This document shows, piece after piece, positions 39,288-49,307 of a DNA stretch of 64,000 bases (its first letter is position 1; every line of letters begins with the position of its first letter). Position numbers and translations under genes: made by a program. This DNA comes from Bdellovibrio bacteriovorus. GTDB taxonomy: Bacteria; Bdellovibrionota; Bdellovibrionia; Bdellovibrionales; Bdellovibrionaceae. A model generated the notes under the pieces. It saw only the letters and a list, made by a program, of their open reading frames with translations, did no database searches and was not told the DNA's origin. The DNA lies in the NCBI RefSeq assembly GCF_001592745.1, contig NZ_LUKD01000001.1:1508848-1572847 (forward strand), given 5' to 3'.

Positions 39288-41324
39288 ATGAAATCATTGA
39301 GTTCATTCCTCTTTCTATTTTTGAGCGTTGTTGTTTTAGGATCTTGCACTCACAAAGAAAAGCAGATTCCTCGTGATATCGCTTCTTTGCAGGCCTCGGG
39401 CGGCATGGAAGGTATCTGGTTTTTACAAGGAACTTCCTCTACGCGTGGACCTTATAATGGTGAATTAGAGCTTCGTAAATCGAACGACGGCACATTCAAT
39501 GTTGTGCGTGTCGTGACTTACATCAATTACTTTTTTGATGGATTAAGAGTGCAGGAAGTGTGGACCGGGAAAGCAGTCGCTTCGACAAACACGCTGACGA
39601 TTTCCTATGACATCAAACAAGCCGACTTCATCACAAAATTGGGAACATTAAAAAGAGATCCATCTGAATTTCGCGCTCCCGTCAGCATTCTTTCTAGATT
39701 TGTTACTTCAGCTGCCGGTCTATCAACAAAGTTCAGTGATAAAAAAGAATCTGAATACTCGGAGTGGATTACCACTCGAAGAAATTTGGAACCTCGTCCT
39801 TTGTGGGTGAATGAGCGTAAGAACTTGGATGCCAAAGGCAAATCTATCCCGATCGCAGTTCGTGGCGTGATTAAGCTGTTCAAGATGGATATCGGATACG
39901 ACAAAGATCCGTTAGTAAAATCCTATAAGAATCGTTCTGAGTTTAAGGATGAACATCCTTATATTGTTTTTGATCCAACCGATTTTGAATTTTACCGTAA
40001 CAACAAAGATATCATCCGCGTAACTAATAAAATTACGGATGACATTAGCATCACAGAGGCTGTCGTTAAGCGTAATGCATACTCTCCAACCCTTCCCGAC
40101 AAAGCACATGGCTACGACAAAAATGCCAAAGACTTTCATATCAACGAAGCAGGAATGGTTTCTCATGCGGTCTTGGATGAACAAGGAAGATTTATCTCTT
40201 ACAGTCCCGATGGTGATTCAGCTTTGTGGACAGGCATGTATGTGGCATCTCAAGCGATGCGCTACTTAAACACCAAAGAGTCCGAAGCTCTTCAGAACGT
40301 GCGTAAATCCGTTAAAGGTCTTATGACATTGATGGAGATCACGGGTGACAATAAAGAATTCGCCCGCACTCTTGCTATCTACAACCCGCAAAACCCAATT
40401 CCTCAGAAATGGCATCGCGGTAAGGGAAAGCATGAGAACCTTATTTGGCTCGAGGGCGGAAATAACGACATGGTCAAAGGAATTACACATGGGTTTCTTT
40501 GGGCAAGCCTTGTTATTCCAACTTCCGATACAGAAATTTGGAACGAACTTCGCGAAAAATCTCGCCGTCTTCCCGATTTAAGAATCATGTCGGAAAAGCC
40601 CCAGAATATGCCAGCGGCGCTAGGACTTGCGACACTGTTTACTGGTGAATCTTCTTTCAAAGAACGCTATCTAAAGTCGTTTGATAAATTGAAAGTAAAA
40701 GTAGGATTGAACTTCGATACAACATTTTACTGGCATGGCTCCGCCGACTGGAGCGGAATCAACTTGAGTATGGTTGGCGATGTCACTGACATCATGATCG
40801 CGGACATGCTTAAGGAAACAGAGCTTCGCGACAAAATGCGCGAGCGCTTGATGGATGCGTGGGTCACTTATCAGCCCGCACGACGACATCTGCTTACAAT
40901 CGCAGCTTACGGATTCGCATATAGACACGGAACTCGCGGTGGGGACTTCCGCAAAGAAAGCAGCGAAGTTCGTTTCAGTGAGGCACTAAGAGAATCCGTT
41001 TGGGGATTAAGAGAGATTCCTTATCCTCGTCCAAACTTAGATGTGAATATTGATCATTCACTTCGTCCAGATTGGTGTATGTCGCCAATCCCAAGACTTT
41101 TCTGGAAGTCGCTAAAGAAACCCGAACCACCAGTTTCTTATTTCTATCAAGGTCTTTACAGCTATCCGGCGTTTGAACTCAGTGCTTTTTCGAGCGGATT
41201 TCTTTGGAAGGATTCAGCGTTTGCTTATACCGAAGCTCACAACCGTGGAGTTGAGCAGGCGGGCGTCGATTATCTTTATGCTTATTGGTTAGCACGATAT
41301 TCTGGAGTGAGGGATGTTCAGTAG
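39288..41324 (+). CDS. Large lipoprotein, possible alpha/alpha-toroid domain
   Basis: 678 residues. Signal with lipobox LGSC (Cys20 region), so probably anchored to the outer membrane. The first 200 residues look beta-rich (GIWFLQGTSSTRGPYNGELELR). From about 290 on the pattern is helical: DSALWTGMYVASQAMRYLNT and LEITGDNKEFARTLA resemble the (alpha/alpha) toroids of glycan-processing and related proteins. The family is not recognised. The next gene starts 11 bases before its end, so it forms an operon with the caspase-like protease. Confidence 0.75.
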   Translation: MKSLSSFLFLFLSVVVLGSCTHKEKQIPRDIASLQASGGMEGIWFLQGTSSTRGPYNGELELRKSNDGTFNVVRVVTYINYFFDGLRVQEVWTGKAVASTNTLTISYDIKQADFITKLGTLKRDPSEFRAPVSILSRFVTSAAGLSTKFSDKKESEYSEWITTRRNLEPRPLWVNERKNLDAKGKSIPIAVRGVIKLFKMDIGYDKDPLVKSYKNRSEFKDEHPYIVFDPTDFEFYRNNKDIIRVTNKITDDISITEAVVKRNAYSPTLPDKAHGYDKNAKDFHINEAGMVSHAVLDEQGRFISYSPDGDSALWTGMYVASQAMRYLNTKESEALQNVRKSVKGLMTLMEITGDNKEFARTLAIYNPQNPIPQKWHRGKGKHENLIWLEGGNNDMVKGITHGFLWASLVIPTSDTEIWNELREKSRRLPDLRIMSEKPQNMPAALGLATLFTGESSFKERYLKSFDKLKVKVGLNFDTTFYWHGSADWSGINLSMVGDVTDIMIADMLKETELRDKMRERLMDAWVTYQPARRHLLTIAAYGFAYRHGTRGGDFRKESSEVRFSEALRESVWGLREIPYPRPNLDVNIDHSLRPDWCMSPIPRLFWKSLKKPEPPVSYFYQGLYSYPAFELSAFSSGFLWKDSAFAYTEAHNRGVEQAGVDYLYAYWLARYSGVRDVQ

Positions 41325-42651
41325 AAAAATCGCCCTGGGAATTTTTGTAACGGCGATTTCAGTTTCAGCTTTTGCAAAAAAAGAAATTGTTTTTTTCGGC
41401 GGCGGGGGCGAACCCGAAGGTCAAACTACCATCTTTGATGCGACCTATGGAAACTTTGCGCCTTTTAAAGAAGGCAGCGGATGGAAGGCACGCTCTTATT
41501 TCGATGGAGGACACCATATTTCTGAAGCTCTTGCTGAAGACATGTTTAAAGGCGCCAACAAACCCATGACCGCTCAAAATATGAAGGCCGAGATTGCTTC
41601 ACTTAAGCAACGAATTCAAAGCGGAGACTTAAAATCGGGAGATCAGCTTCTCATTACGGTGGCCACTCATGGAGCCAAACAAAAAGACGGCCAACGCACT
41701 CATAGCGTCACCACAACCGATACTGACTTCGACATGGATGAACTAAAGACACTTCGAGACCTTGCTGAAGCCAAGGGTGTTCAGTTGGGAATCGTAGATA
41801 TGTCCTGTCATTCAGGTCCCGTAACTTCTCTTGGTTCGGACAAGACTTGCGTGGTTTCAATGGGCGGCGAAGGAGTCGCTTGGAATATCTCTGGAGATAA
41901 GTTTGGCCAGCTTTTAACGAAAGGAAATTCATTAGAGAATGCCTTTTTAACCAGTCGCAAAGATCAGCGAGCTTTAGTTTTAGGTGCTCCCCAAATTTCA
42001 ACTGATGCTGGAAAAAGAGCCTTCAATGCGACGAAATTTTTAACAGAATCATTAATGGGTTCCGACCAACTTGCAGATATACCTTTGAGTGAAATGTCTT
42101 GCTATGGCTCCAGCTCTCTTCCTTTCCTGCGGCTCGTGAGTGACCTCAAAAAAGTTGATAAAGCTGCCGGATTTCAAAGCTACTATAAGTACGCACGAGT
42201 GCAAGTGGGCCTTGATAAAAGCAAAAATCAACCAGTCATTGATAAAATGAAGGCCGCATTAGATGACTACAATGCTGCTCGAGACAAGCTTATTCAATCT
42301 CAAGAGGAAGCAGAAAAACTCAACAAGCGCGAGTGTATTAATGTTGCCGATACGAAAATGTGTGGAACGAAAGAGCAGTTTATTTCTGGCGTGACGGCAC
42401 TTACAGCAAAGAAGAAATCTAATGGTCTTAGTCCAAAAGAAGCTATCGAATTGGCGACGTACCAAAAGTACATCAACATGGCCTCGTTTAAAAAATGGCA
42501 AACACTTCGTTCAAGCTTTCGGAATGATAAGACTTTACATGATAAAGCGATGAATGTCGCGAAAGCCGAGCGTGAAGTTTACGATGAACTTTACAAAATA
42601 TATTCAGCGGAAAATAAAAAACCTAATCCGTGTAGGGACTTTAAGTTATGA
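41314..42651 (+). CDS. Secreted caspase-like (clan CD) cysteine protease candidate
   Basis: 445 residues; signal peptide MFSRKIALGIFVTAISVSAFA. A hydrophobic strand ending in TVATHGA supplies the His (His119), and another ending in GIVDMSCHSGPV supplies the Cys (Cys165), the arrangement of caspases, gingipains and related clan CD proteases. The block EIVFFGGGG gives the first strand. The C-terminal 200 residues are helical and charged (for example AARDKLIQSQEEAEKLNK). Specificity is unknown. It overlaps both its neighbours, so all three proteins are probably made together. Confidence 0.76.
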   Translation: MFSRKIALGIFVTAISVSAFAKKEIVFFGGGGEPEGQTTIFDATYGNFAPFKEGSGWKARSYFDGGHHISEALAEDMFKGANKPMTAQNMKAEIASLKQRIQSGDLKSGDQLLITVATHGAKQKDGQRTHSVTTTDTDFDMDELKTLRDLAEAKGVQLGIVDMSCHSGPVTSLGSDKTCVVSMGGEGVAWNISGDKFGQLLTKGNSLENAFLTSRKDQRALVLGAPQISTDAGKRAFNATKFLTESLMGSDQLADIPLSEMSCYGSSSLPFLRLVSDLKKVDKAAGFQSYYKYARVQVGLDKSKNQPVIDKMKAALDDYNAARDKLIQSQEEAEKLNKRECINVADTKMCGTKEQFISGVTALTAKKKSNGLSPKEAIELATYQKYINMASFKKWQTLRSSFRNDKTLHDKAMNVAKAEREVYDELYKIYSAENKKPNPCRDFKL

Positions 42652-43133
42652 AAAAACACCTGTGGAAAAGTCTGTTGATGATGTGGATTCTTTGTTTATC
42701 CGGCATTACTAATGCAGATGAAAAATTCAAATGCGGCGAATATGAGTTCAAAGGGATTATTAAACAACACGAAGGGAAATTCGTCCTCAAGCTCTATGAA
42801 GGCTCTATGAGCGAGACAATATTCTCTTTGGCTCCGGACCTAGCCGAAGTAGCAAGTGTCTACAAAGACACTGCAGTCACTTTGAAGGGGAAACTTTTTG
42901 AACCCGTAAAAACCTATCGGGGAAAAATAGAGTCGACGAAGACCGCTGAAGAAATTAAAGAGCTTACTTCTGAAGATAAACCTTATACGGCTCGCTTTAT
43001 GAGAGATGATATCAAGGAGCGAGTTCCAGATCCACTTCATCCAGACATGGATTCAGGAATGAAGCTCGTAAAAGAGGAAAGCTGTAATAGGAAGGCTGAA
43101 AAATCCTCTTCCAAGAAGCCTAAAAAGAAGTAA
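42648..43133 (+). CDS. Small secreted protein, partner of caspase-like protease
   Basis: 161 residues; signal peptide ([16 protein letters not shown]). Two Cys in the mature part ([15 protein letters not shown]), a beta-rich OB-like middle ([21 protein letters not shown]) and a Lys-rich tail (KKPKKK). No family recognised. It overlaps the caspase-like gene (ATGA) and so is coupled to it; an inhibitor, chaperone or substrate is possible but untested. Confidence 0.72.
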   Translation: MKKHLWKSLLMMWILCLSGITNADEKFKCGEYEFKGIIKQHEGKFVLKLYEGSMSETIFSLAPDLAEVASVYKDTAVTLKGKLFEPVKTYRGKIESTKTAEEIKELTSEDKPYTARFMRDDIKERVPDPLHPDMDSGMKLVKEESCNRKAEKSSSKKPKKK

Positions 43134-43173
43134 GGCATTGCTATTCATCACCCATTGCAATAAAAGAGCGCCT

Positions 43174-43686
43174 ATGAAAAAGAAAACTGGCCGAGACGCA
43201 AAAGAACTAGCTAACTTCGCCTTAGGCGAAAACCAAACTCAATATCCAGAGACATATGCTCCTGAGATATTGGAAGCTTTCGATAATAAGAATCCAGGCA
43301 AAATTGCTTGGACGACATTTGTTTGTACCGAGTTTACTTCTTTGTGCCCAAAGACGCGCCAACCTGATTTCGCTAAAATTTTTGTTAACTACATCGCTGA
43401 CAAAAAGATGGTCGAATCAAAATCGTTAAAACTTTATCTTTTCAGCTTCCGCAATCACGGTGATTTCCACGAAGACTGTGTGCAAACAATTTGTGACGAT
43501 CTTGTGGCGCTCATGAAACCGAAATATATCGAAGTCGTTGGGGAGTTCACTCCGCGCGGGGGAATCGCGATTTATCCTTACGCGAGCTACGCGGTTAAAG
43601 ATAAGTTCTTCCAAGATTTGTATAAGAAACGTTTGAGCGAATATGCTCCAGGCAAGTACTCCATGGAGCTTTCAAAGCTTTATTAG
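43174..43686 (+). CDS. queF: NADPH-dependent 7-cyano-7-deazaguanine reductase
   Basis: Reduces preQ0 to preQ1 in queuosine synthesis for t[18 protein letters not shown] holds the catalytic Cys58 and Asp65, and [12 protein letters not shown] is the other signature. 170 residues, the short, unimodular type. ATG 43174 is chosen because it begins [12 protein letters not shown]; a frame from 43138 has no better support. I looked for a preQ1 riboswitch upstream and saw none. It is convergent with slyX, three bases apart. Confidence 0.94.
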   Translation: MKKKTGRDAKELANFALGENQTQYPETYAPEILEAFDNKNPGKIAWTTFVCTEFTSLCPKTRQPDFAKIFVNYIADKKMVESKSLKLYLFSFRNHGDFHEDCVQTICDDLVALMKPKYIEVVGEFTPRGGIAIYPYASYAVKDKFFQDLYKKRLSEYAPGKYSMELSKLY

Positions 43687-43689
43687 AAT

Positions 43690-43899
43690 CTAGTAGTGAG
43701 GCGGCTTTTCGTGACCACGAATCTCAAGGCCGCTTTCATCCGTCATCAGCTCTTTTAGTTTCGCAGTTAACCCTTGAACCATCTTTTCCAGTTGGTCGAT
43801 CGTCTTTTGTTGTTGGTAAAGAACTTGGTTTAGTTCTTCCACGATCATTTCTTGGTGAGCCAATTTAGTTTCGATATCGATAAAACGTTGTTCGTCCAT
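43690..43899 (-). CDS. slyX: SlyX family protein
   Basis: 69 residues, one coiled coil (heptads through KLAHQEMIVEELNQVLYQQQ) and the typical C-terminal KPPHY. SlyX proteins are small, trimeric-looking coiled coils of unknown function, widespread in bacteria. ATG 43899. Tail-to-tail with queF. Confidence 0.88.
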   Translation of the reverse strand: MDEQRFIDIETKLAHQEMIVEELNQVLYQQQKTIDQLEKMVQGLTAKLKELMTDESGLEIRGHEKPPHY

Positions 43900-44000
43900 G
43901 CGAGGTTTATAAGGCCAATGGCTACGACATCAAAGTAGTTTGTGTGCCTTTTTTATCAGCAGTGTTGTTTCTTCAGGGATGTAAATAGAGATAAAGAAAA

Positions 44001-44093
44001 TGGCGGAAAGGGCGGGATTTGAACCCGCGGTACACCTTTTGAGTGTACGAGCGTTTAGCAAACGCTTGGTTTCAGCCACTCACCCACCTTTCC
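44001..44093 (-). tRNA. tRNA-Ser (anticodon GCU)
   Basis: Minus strand. Acceptor GGAAAGG / CCTTTCC, anticodon GCT in the loop TTGCTAA, class II long variable arm, GTTCAAATC T loop, encoded CCA at 44003-44001. Confidence 0.96.
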
Positions 44094-44237
44094 GCGGTCG
44101 GTTTTAATTCGACTGAGAAACCAAACTGCCATAGCGAGCCCCTTTAATCAAGGATTTGGCCTTATTCTTTTTGTAAATTTAGCAAGAATGCTTGATTTTT
44201 CCCTGGCCGCAGTCTATCTATACTTCTCTTTCACAGT

Positions 44238-44314
44238 GCACTCGTAGCTCAGCTGGATAGAGTACATGACTACGAATCATGTGGTCAGAGGTTCGAATCC
44301 TCTCGAGTGCACCA
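44238..44314 (+). tRNA. tRNA-Arg (anticodon ACG)
   Basis: GCACTCG / CGAGTGC acceptor, D arm AGCTCAGCTGGATAGAG, anticodon ACG in CTACGAA, GTTCGAATC T loop, encoded CCA. Confidence 0.97.
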
Positions 44315-44381
44315 TTTTTTTCCTTATTAAACTTCACGTTATAACTAGACCGTTTTCAACTCGCCGAGTTAACTTAGCGTC

Positions 44382-44834
44382 ATGAAGATTTCTTTCTATT
44401 TTAAAATCGCCATGATGATCGTTTCTTTGGGTGTAGTCCTTTACGCGATCCGTGCTTTGCAAACCCGCGAGTTCAAACAAAAACTTTCTGATCCACAAAG
44501 TGCGCTGGGCATTTTGATCGGCAGCGACTACCGCCCGATGAACTGGTGCCCGCCCGAAACCGCTAAAGTTGAGATTTATTCGCTGACCGGAGAGCTCAAA
44601 AAGACTCTTACAAGTTCTTCAGAAATCAGCAGCGTTTGTGAAATTATGCTGGGTGGTTTCACTAGTGAGGGTGTTGATGAGGCAGCTTATAAAAAGCGTC
44701 TAGTGGCTTTAACTTCGTCTGGAGAGTCAAAAACCCTGGAACAGAACGAAAAAATACCGGTTTTTAGAGCCCAAGGGATGCCTTTTAGTTCGCCGATGCT
44801 GACCAAGGCTTTGGAGCGGCTGGAGGCTCCGTAA
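44382..44834 (+). CDS. Membrane-anchored protein, unknown
   Basis: 150 residues, one N-terminal membrane helix or uncleaved signal (FKIAMMIVSLGVVLYAI, about 6-23) and a soluble domain of about 110 residues with two cysteines (NWCPPE; SVCEIM) that may pair. No family recognised. It lies between two tRNA genes and ends 13 bases before a tRNA promoter. Confidence 0.7.
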   Translation: MKISFYFKIAMMIVSLGVVLYAIRALQTREFKQKLSDPQSALGILIGSDYRPMNWCPPETAKVEIYSLTGELKKTLTSSSEISSVCEIMLGGFTSEGVDEAAYKKRLVALTSSGESKTLEQNEKIPVFRAQGMPFSSPMLTKALERLEAP

Positions 44835-44847
44835 CCGCGATTTCTGT

Positions 44848-44876
44848 TTGACAAGAAACGCTCAAAGCCCTAATTA
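44848..44876 (+). promoter_or_regulatory. Sigma-70-like promoter of tRNA-Asn
   Basis: TTGACA (44848-44853), 17-base spacer, TAATTA (44871-44876). The tRNA starts 18 bases further on, a fitting distance. Confidence 0.75.
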
Positions 44877-44893
44877 TAGTTCTTCACCGAGTT

Positions 44894-44969
44894 CAGAAGT
44901 AGCTCAGTCGGTAGAGCAAGCGGCTGTTAACCGCTGGGTCGGGGGTTCGAGTCCCTCCTTCTGAGCCAT
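44894..44969 (+). tRNA. tRNA-Asn (anticodon GUU)
   Basis: TCAGAAG / CTTCTGA acceptor, D arm TAGCTCAGTCGGTAGAGCA, anticodon GTT in CTGTTAA, GTTCGAGTC T loop, encoded CCA. In an organism with GatCAB, it may be charged through Asp-tRNA(Asn). Confidence 0.97.
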
Positions 44970-44998
44970 TTATTTTCTAAATAAATGTGATTAAGAAA

Positions 44999-45028
44999 AC
45001 CAAGTCCACAAGGCTTGGTTTTTTTATT
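44999..45028 (+). terminator. Terminator after tRNA-Asn
   Basis: AACCAAGTC / GGCTTGGTT stem-loop followed by seven T. Confidence 0.88.
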
Positions 45029-45281
45029 TTCAGCGCCTTAGATAATCTGTCCCTCTTCACCATTGATTTGTTAACTGCTCTGGATCGTGGCTTTAGACTT
45101 GTCTCGATAAAACTATTGTTCGAAGTGAATCCAACAATTGTTACTAAAACTTAAACATTGAACGATGAAATCATCCAAATCTTGATTACGATCAGAGTGT
45201 ATTCACTTTCCTTAAACAAAGCTCAACTTCCGCTAAGTAATTCCCGAAAAGAAAGTAACTTCTTACCAAGGGATTTTCCCC
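45029..45281. other. Intergenic region before carbonic anhydrase gene
   Basis: About 250 bases with no convincing gene. A 61-codon open frame starting at 45158 has no ribosome binding site and unlikely composition, so it is not called. Confidence 0.4.
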
Positions 45282-46160
45282 ATGAAAGCTATCTTTTCGT
45301 TCTTAGTTATCACCACAATTTCCCTCTCAATATTTGCGAATGATCACGCTCCTGCCGGGGTGGATGCAGATACATCTTTGCGTTGGCTGCAAAATGGAAA
45401 CAACCGTTTTACGGGTGCAAAACTTCGCAGTGATGGTCAATCACAAGGTGATGTGCATCGTTTAAGTACGGGGCAAAAACCTCATGCTATCGTTCTAAGT
45501 TGCAGTGATTCGCGTGTTCCGCCTGAGGTCGTTTTCGACCAGAAATTAGGAGAGATTTTCGTCGTCAGAACGGCCGGTGAAGCTCTTGGTGATAATGCGA
45601 TCGGAAGTATTGAATACGCTGTGGAGCATTTGGGATCAAAGCTTTTGGTAGTTATGGGACACACTTCTTGCGGAGCTGTGAAGGCCGCGCACAGTACTTT
45701 GAATGGTTCCAGCTTAGGAACGCCAGCGCTTGATAATTTGGTGAAAGACATTCAGCCGCGTATCTCTCAGTTCAAAGATAAAAAACCAAGTAAGAATTTT
45801 GAAAGAGAATCATGGGCAAATACAGAGGGCGTAGCGAAAGACCTTGTTACTCGTTCTGAATTGATTCGCAAAAAAGTTGAAAGCGGTGATCTTCGCATTG
45901 TTTCTTCTCTTTATGATTTAGAGTCTGGTCACGTAGCATTTAAGAACGAACCGACTTTGCAAATGCGTATTCCGGCAAGCGTTGATGAACCTAAAAAGGA
46001 AGAATCTCATTCTCACGAAAAGGCCGGTCACACTTGCGATAAATGCAAAGAAAAAAAGAAAGCCGAAGTGGCGAAACACAGCCATGGCGAAGAAAAGAAA
46101 ACGGATAAAAAAGCTCACGACGAGCACGCTCCTGACGCGCACTCAGAGCACAGCCACTAA
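45282..46160 (+). CDS. Periplasmic beta-class carbonic anhydrase with His-rich tail
   Basis: 292 residues. Signal peptide (MKAIFSFLVITTISLSIFA). The beta-class motifs are CSDSR (Cys74, Asp76, Arg78) and HTSCGA (His127, Cys130), giving the zinc site; the enzyme interconverts CO2 and bicarbonate. The last 60 residues are unusual: HSHEKAGHTCDKCKEKKK followed by many His, Asp, Glu and Lys to the stop, a likely metal-binding tail that could store or deliver zinc. RBS is weak. Only this gene follows the intergenic region; a hairpin with weak T run follows at about 46213-46232. Confidence 0.9.
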   Translation: MKAIFSFLVITTISLSIFANDHAPAGVDADTSLRWLQNGNNRFTGAKLRSDGQSQGDVHRLSTGQKPHAIVLSCSDSRVPPEVVFDQKLGEIFVVRTAGEALGDNAIGSIEYAVEHLGSKLLVVMGHTSCGAVKAAHSTLNGSSLGTPALDNLVKDIQPRISQFKDKKPSKNFERESWANTEGVAKDLVTRSELIRKKVESGDLRIVSSLYDLESGHVAFKNEPTLQMRIPASVDEPKKEESHSHEKAGHTCDKCKEKKKAEVAKHSHGEEKKTDKKAHDEHAPDAHSEHSH

Positions 46161-46324
46161 CCTTCAATGTAGGTTTTTCCTGTAAAGCCAATTTCGTCTC
46201 AAAGTAACACATTTGGGCCCCCAAAGGGGCTCAGGTCTTTTATATTGCAAATGAGACATGTTTCCCTGGGCACAACCCTTGTAATAAGCCTCCTTGGAAT
46301 TGTGGACGTCTGTTGGAGGAGCCA

Positions 46325-46828
46325 ATGAGCTTTCTTAAAATTTTACCTCTTATCGCCTTTTGGTCTATGACCGCTTTCGCTATGAAAGCGGGTGCAGAGG
46401 TAAAAAGCTATCGTGAATGGAAAACAGAGCGTGTTCAGCTCGCACAAGCTGACGTCATGAGTTTAAAAGCGCAAATCGATCTTAAAAAAGCGTCTCGCGC
46501 GATGGCACAAGGAACGGATCCAAATCTTTCCAATAAAGCGACTATTGAAGCCGTATCGTCAACGGATATGGGAGTTGAAAAACTCGAGCGTCGCCTTCGT
46601 GAAGAACAATATGATTTAGAAGTAGCTAAAGACCTTTCTGTGACTGATTACTTTGTAGGCTACCTCACAAAAGTTCAGGACAAAAAGGCTGCCTTTAATG
46701 AGGTTGCTGGCAAACTAAGCCCCGAGGAAGTAGCTGAACTTATGACGGCTTACGCGAACTCTGTCTTTGGGGCCCACGCCTCTGATTTGCCTGTCAGCGC
46801 TAATAATGTGGGTAAAGAACCGAAATAA
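46325..46828 (+). CDS. Small exported protein, unknown
   Basis: 167 residues. N-terminal hydrophobic segment (LKILPLIAFWSMTAFAMKAGA), a likely signal peptide, then a mostly helical, charged protein (AQADVMSLKAQIDLKKASRAMA; KLERRLREEQYDLEVA). No cysteines. GGAGGA at 46314-46319 precedes ATG 46325. The helical charged composition suggests a coiled-coil or chaperone-like periplasmic protein; that is only a guess. Next comes groES, with 133 bases between. Confidence 0.72.
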   Translation: MSFLKILPLIAFWSMTAFAMKAGAEVKSYREWKTERVQLAQADVMSLKAQIDLKKASRAMAQGTDPNLSNKATIEAVSSTDMGVEKLERRLREEQYDLEVAKDLSVTDYFVGYLTKVQDKKAAFNEVAGKLSPEEVAELMTAYANSVFGAHASDLPVSANNVGKEPK

Positions 46829-46901
46829 TTTTCTGATAATATAAGTTCCTGAAATTTCTGAAATTAATCGGCGTGTCATGAGAAAAATTGGGCACCCGAC
46901 C

Positions 46902-46930
46902 TTGACTCCTATCCCAGCCGATTCATATTA
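46902..46930 (+). promoter_or_regulatory. Probable promoter of groES-groEL
   Basis: TTGACT (46902-46907), 17-base spacer, ATATTA (46925-46930). No CIRCE inverted repeat is visible, so HrcA control is not supported here. Confidence 0.6.
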
Positions 46931-46961
46931 CCTTCGTGATTTAAACACGGAGGCAATTACT

Positions 46962-47264
46962 ATGGCTAAGAACGAAATTGGCGTTCGTCCACTTCATGAC
47001 AGAATTCTAGTTCGCAGAATGGCGGAAGAAGAAAAAACCGCTGGCGGACTTTTCATCCCAGATACAGCAAAAGAAAAACCACAACGTGGCGAAATCATCG
47101 CTACAGGCAAAGGCCGTATCACTGAAGACGGAAAAGTACTTCCTCTTGAAGTGAAAGTTGGCGACAAAGTGCTTTTCGGAAAATACGCAGGCACAGAGTT
47201 GAAACTTGAGGGCGACGAATACCTAATGATGCGCGAAGAAGACATCTTGGGCGTATTCAACTAA
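46962..47264 (+). CDS. groES: Co-chaperonin GroES
   Basis: 100 residues, the usual length. Heptameric lid of the GroEL chaperonin. [21 protein letters not shown] includes the mobile loop, and [13 protein letters not shown] and [13 protein letters not shown] are family patterns. ACGGAGG precedes ATG 46962. groEL begins 29 bases downstream in the same operon. Cytoplasmic. Confidence 0.97.
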   Translation: MAKNEIGVRPLHDRILVRRMAEEEKTAGGLFIPDTAKEKPQRGEIIATGKGRITEDGKVLPLEVKVGDKVLFGKYAGTELKLEGDEYLMMREEDILGVFN

Positions 47265-47290
47265 TTCAATTAAATAATAAAACGGAGTAA

Positions 47291-48937
<1,647 letters not shown>

Positions 48938-48970
48938 TCGGCTTGCCGAACATCTTCGTTCTTTTTCGAA

Positions 48971-49000
48971 AAGCCTGGGATTATTCCCGGGCTTTTTTTA
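48971..49000 (+). terminator. Terminator of groES-groEL
   Basis: AAGCCTGGGA-TTAT-TCCCGGGCTT stem-loop followed by a T run. Confidence 0.93.
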
Positions 49001-49031
49001 TTTGTGGCTCTGGTATTGGCTTCGGGCGACG

Positions 49032-49184
49032 GGTTTTCTTTAAGCCCGCTTCCTGGGATATCTCGCTTCGGCGGGCACGCCTTCCAGGCTCAGTTGCCGC
49101 CGCACTTCGTGCGGTTCGCGCCGTCGTGGCGCCGGCAAAGGCCCTTCTTCGGAGATATCCCAGGAAGCAGGCTTAAAGAAAACC
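49032..49184. repeat. Long GC-rich palindromic element
   Basis: Two 33-base arms, 49032-49064 and 49152-49184, are reverse complements with a single mismatch. The 87-base middle is much richer in G and C than the neighbourhood and holds a further hairpin (CCGCACTTCGTGCGG at about 49107-49121). It sits between the groEL terminator and the next convergent gene. Frames across it (for example 49004-49201) show no coding character. It may be a small mobile repeat or a structured RNA. Confidence 0.85.
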
Positions 49185-49218
49185 TTTGCTCGATACACTA
49201 ACATTCTCAAAAAATAAA

Positions 49219-49241
49219 AAGGCAGGAGTGATTCCTGCCTT
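49219..49241 (-). terminator. Terminator of the minus-strand barrel gene
   Basis: AAGGCAGGA / TCCTGCCTT stem with 5-base loop; on the minus strand it is followed by a T-rich tract, downstream of the gene ending at 49308. Confidence 0.8.
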
Positions 49242-49307
49242 TGATGAGTTTGATGTTCGGGCCTTACATCGGTGTGTTTTTTGGGAAGGTGCTTTGCACC
49301 TTCTTTT

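Noticed and set aside
43134-43173. preQ1 riboswitch upstream of queF
   Set aside because: The gap is only 40 bases and lacks the class I aptamer pattern.
46829-46961. CIRCE element upstream of groES
   Set aside because: I looked for TTAGCACTC-N9-GAGTGCTAA and found nothing close.
49004-49201. Open frame through the long palindrome
   Set aside because: It crosses both arms of an inverted repeat and has no coding character or ribosome binding site.
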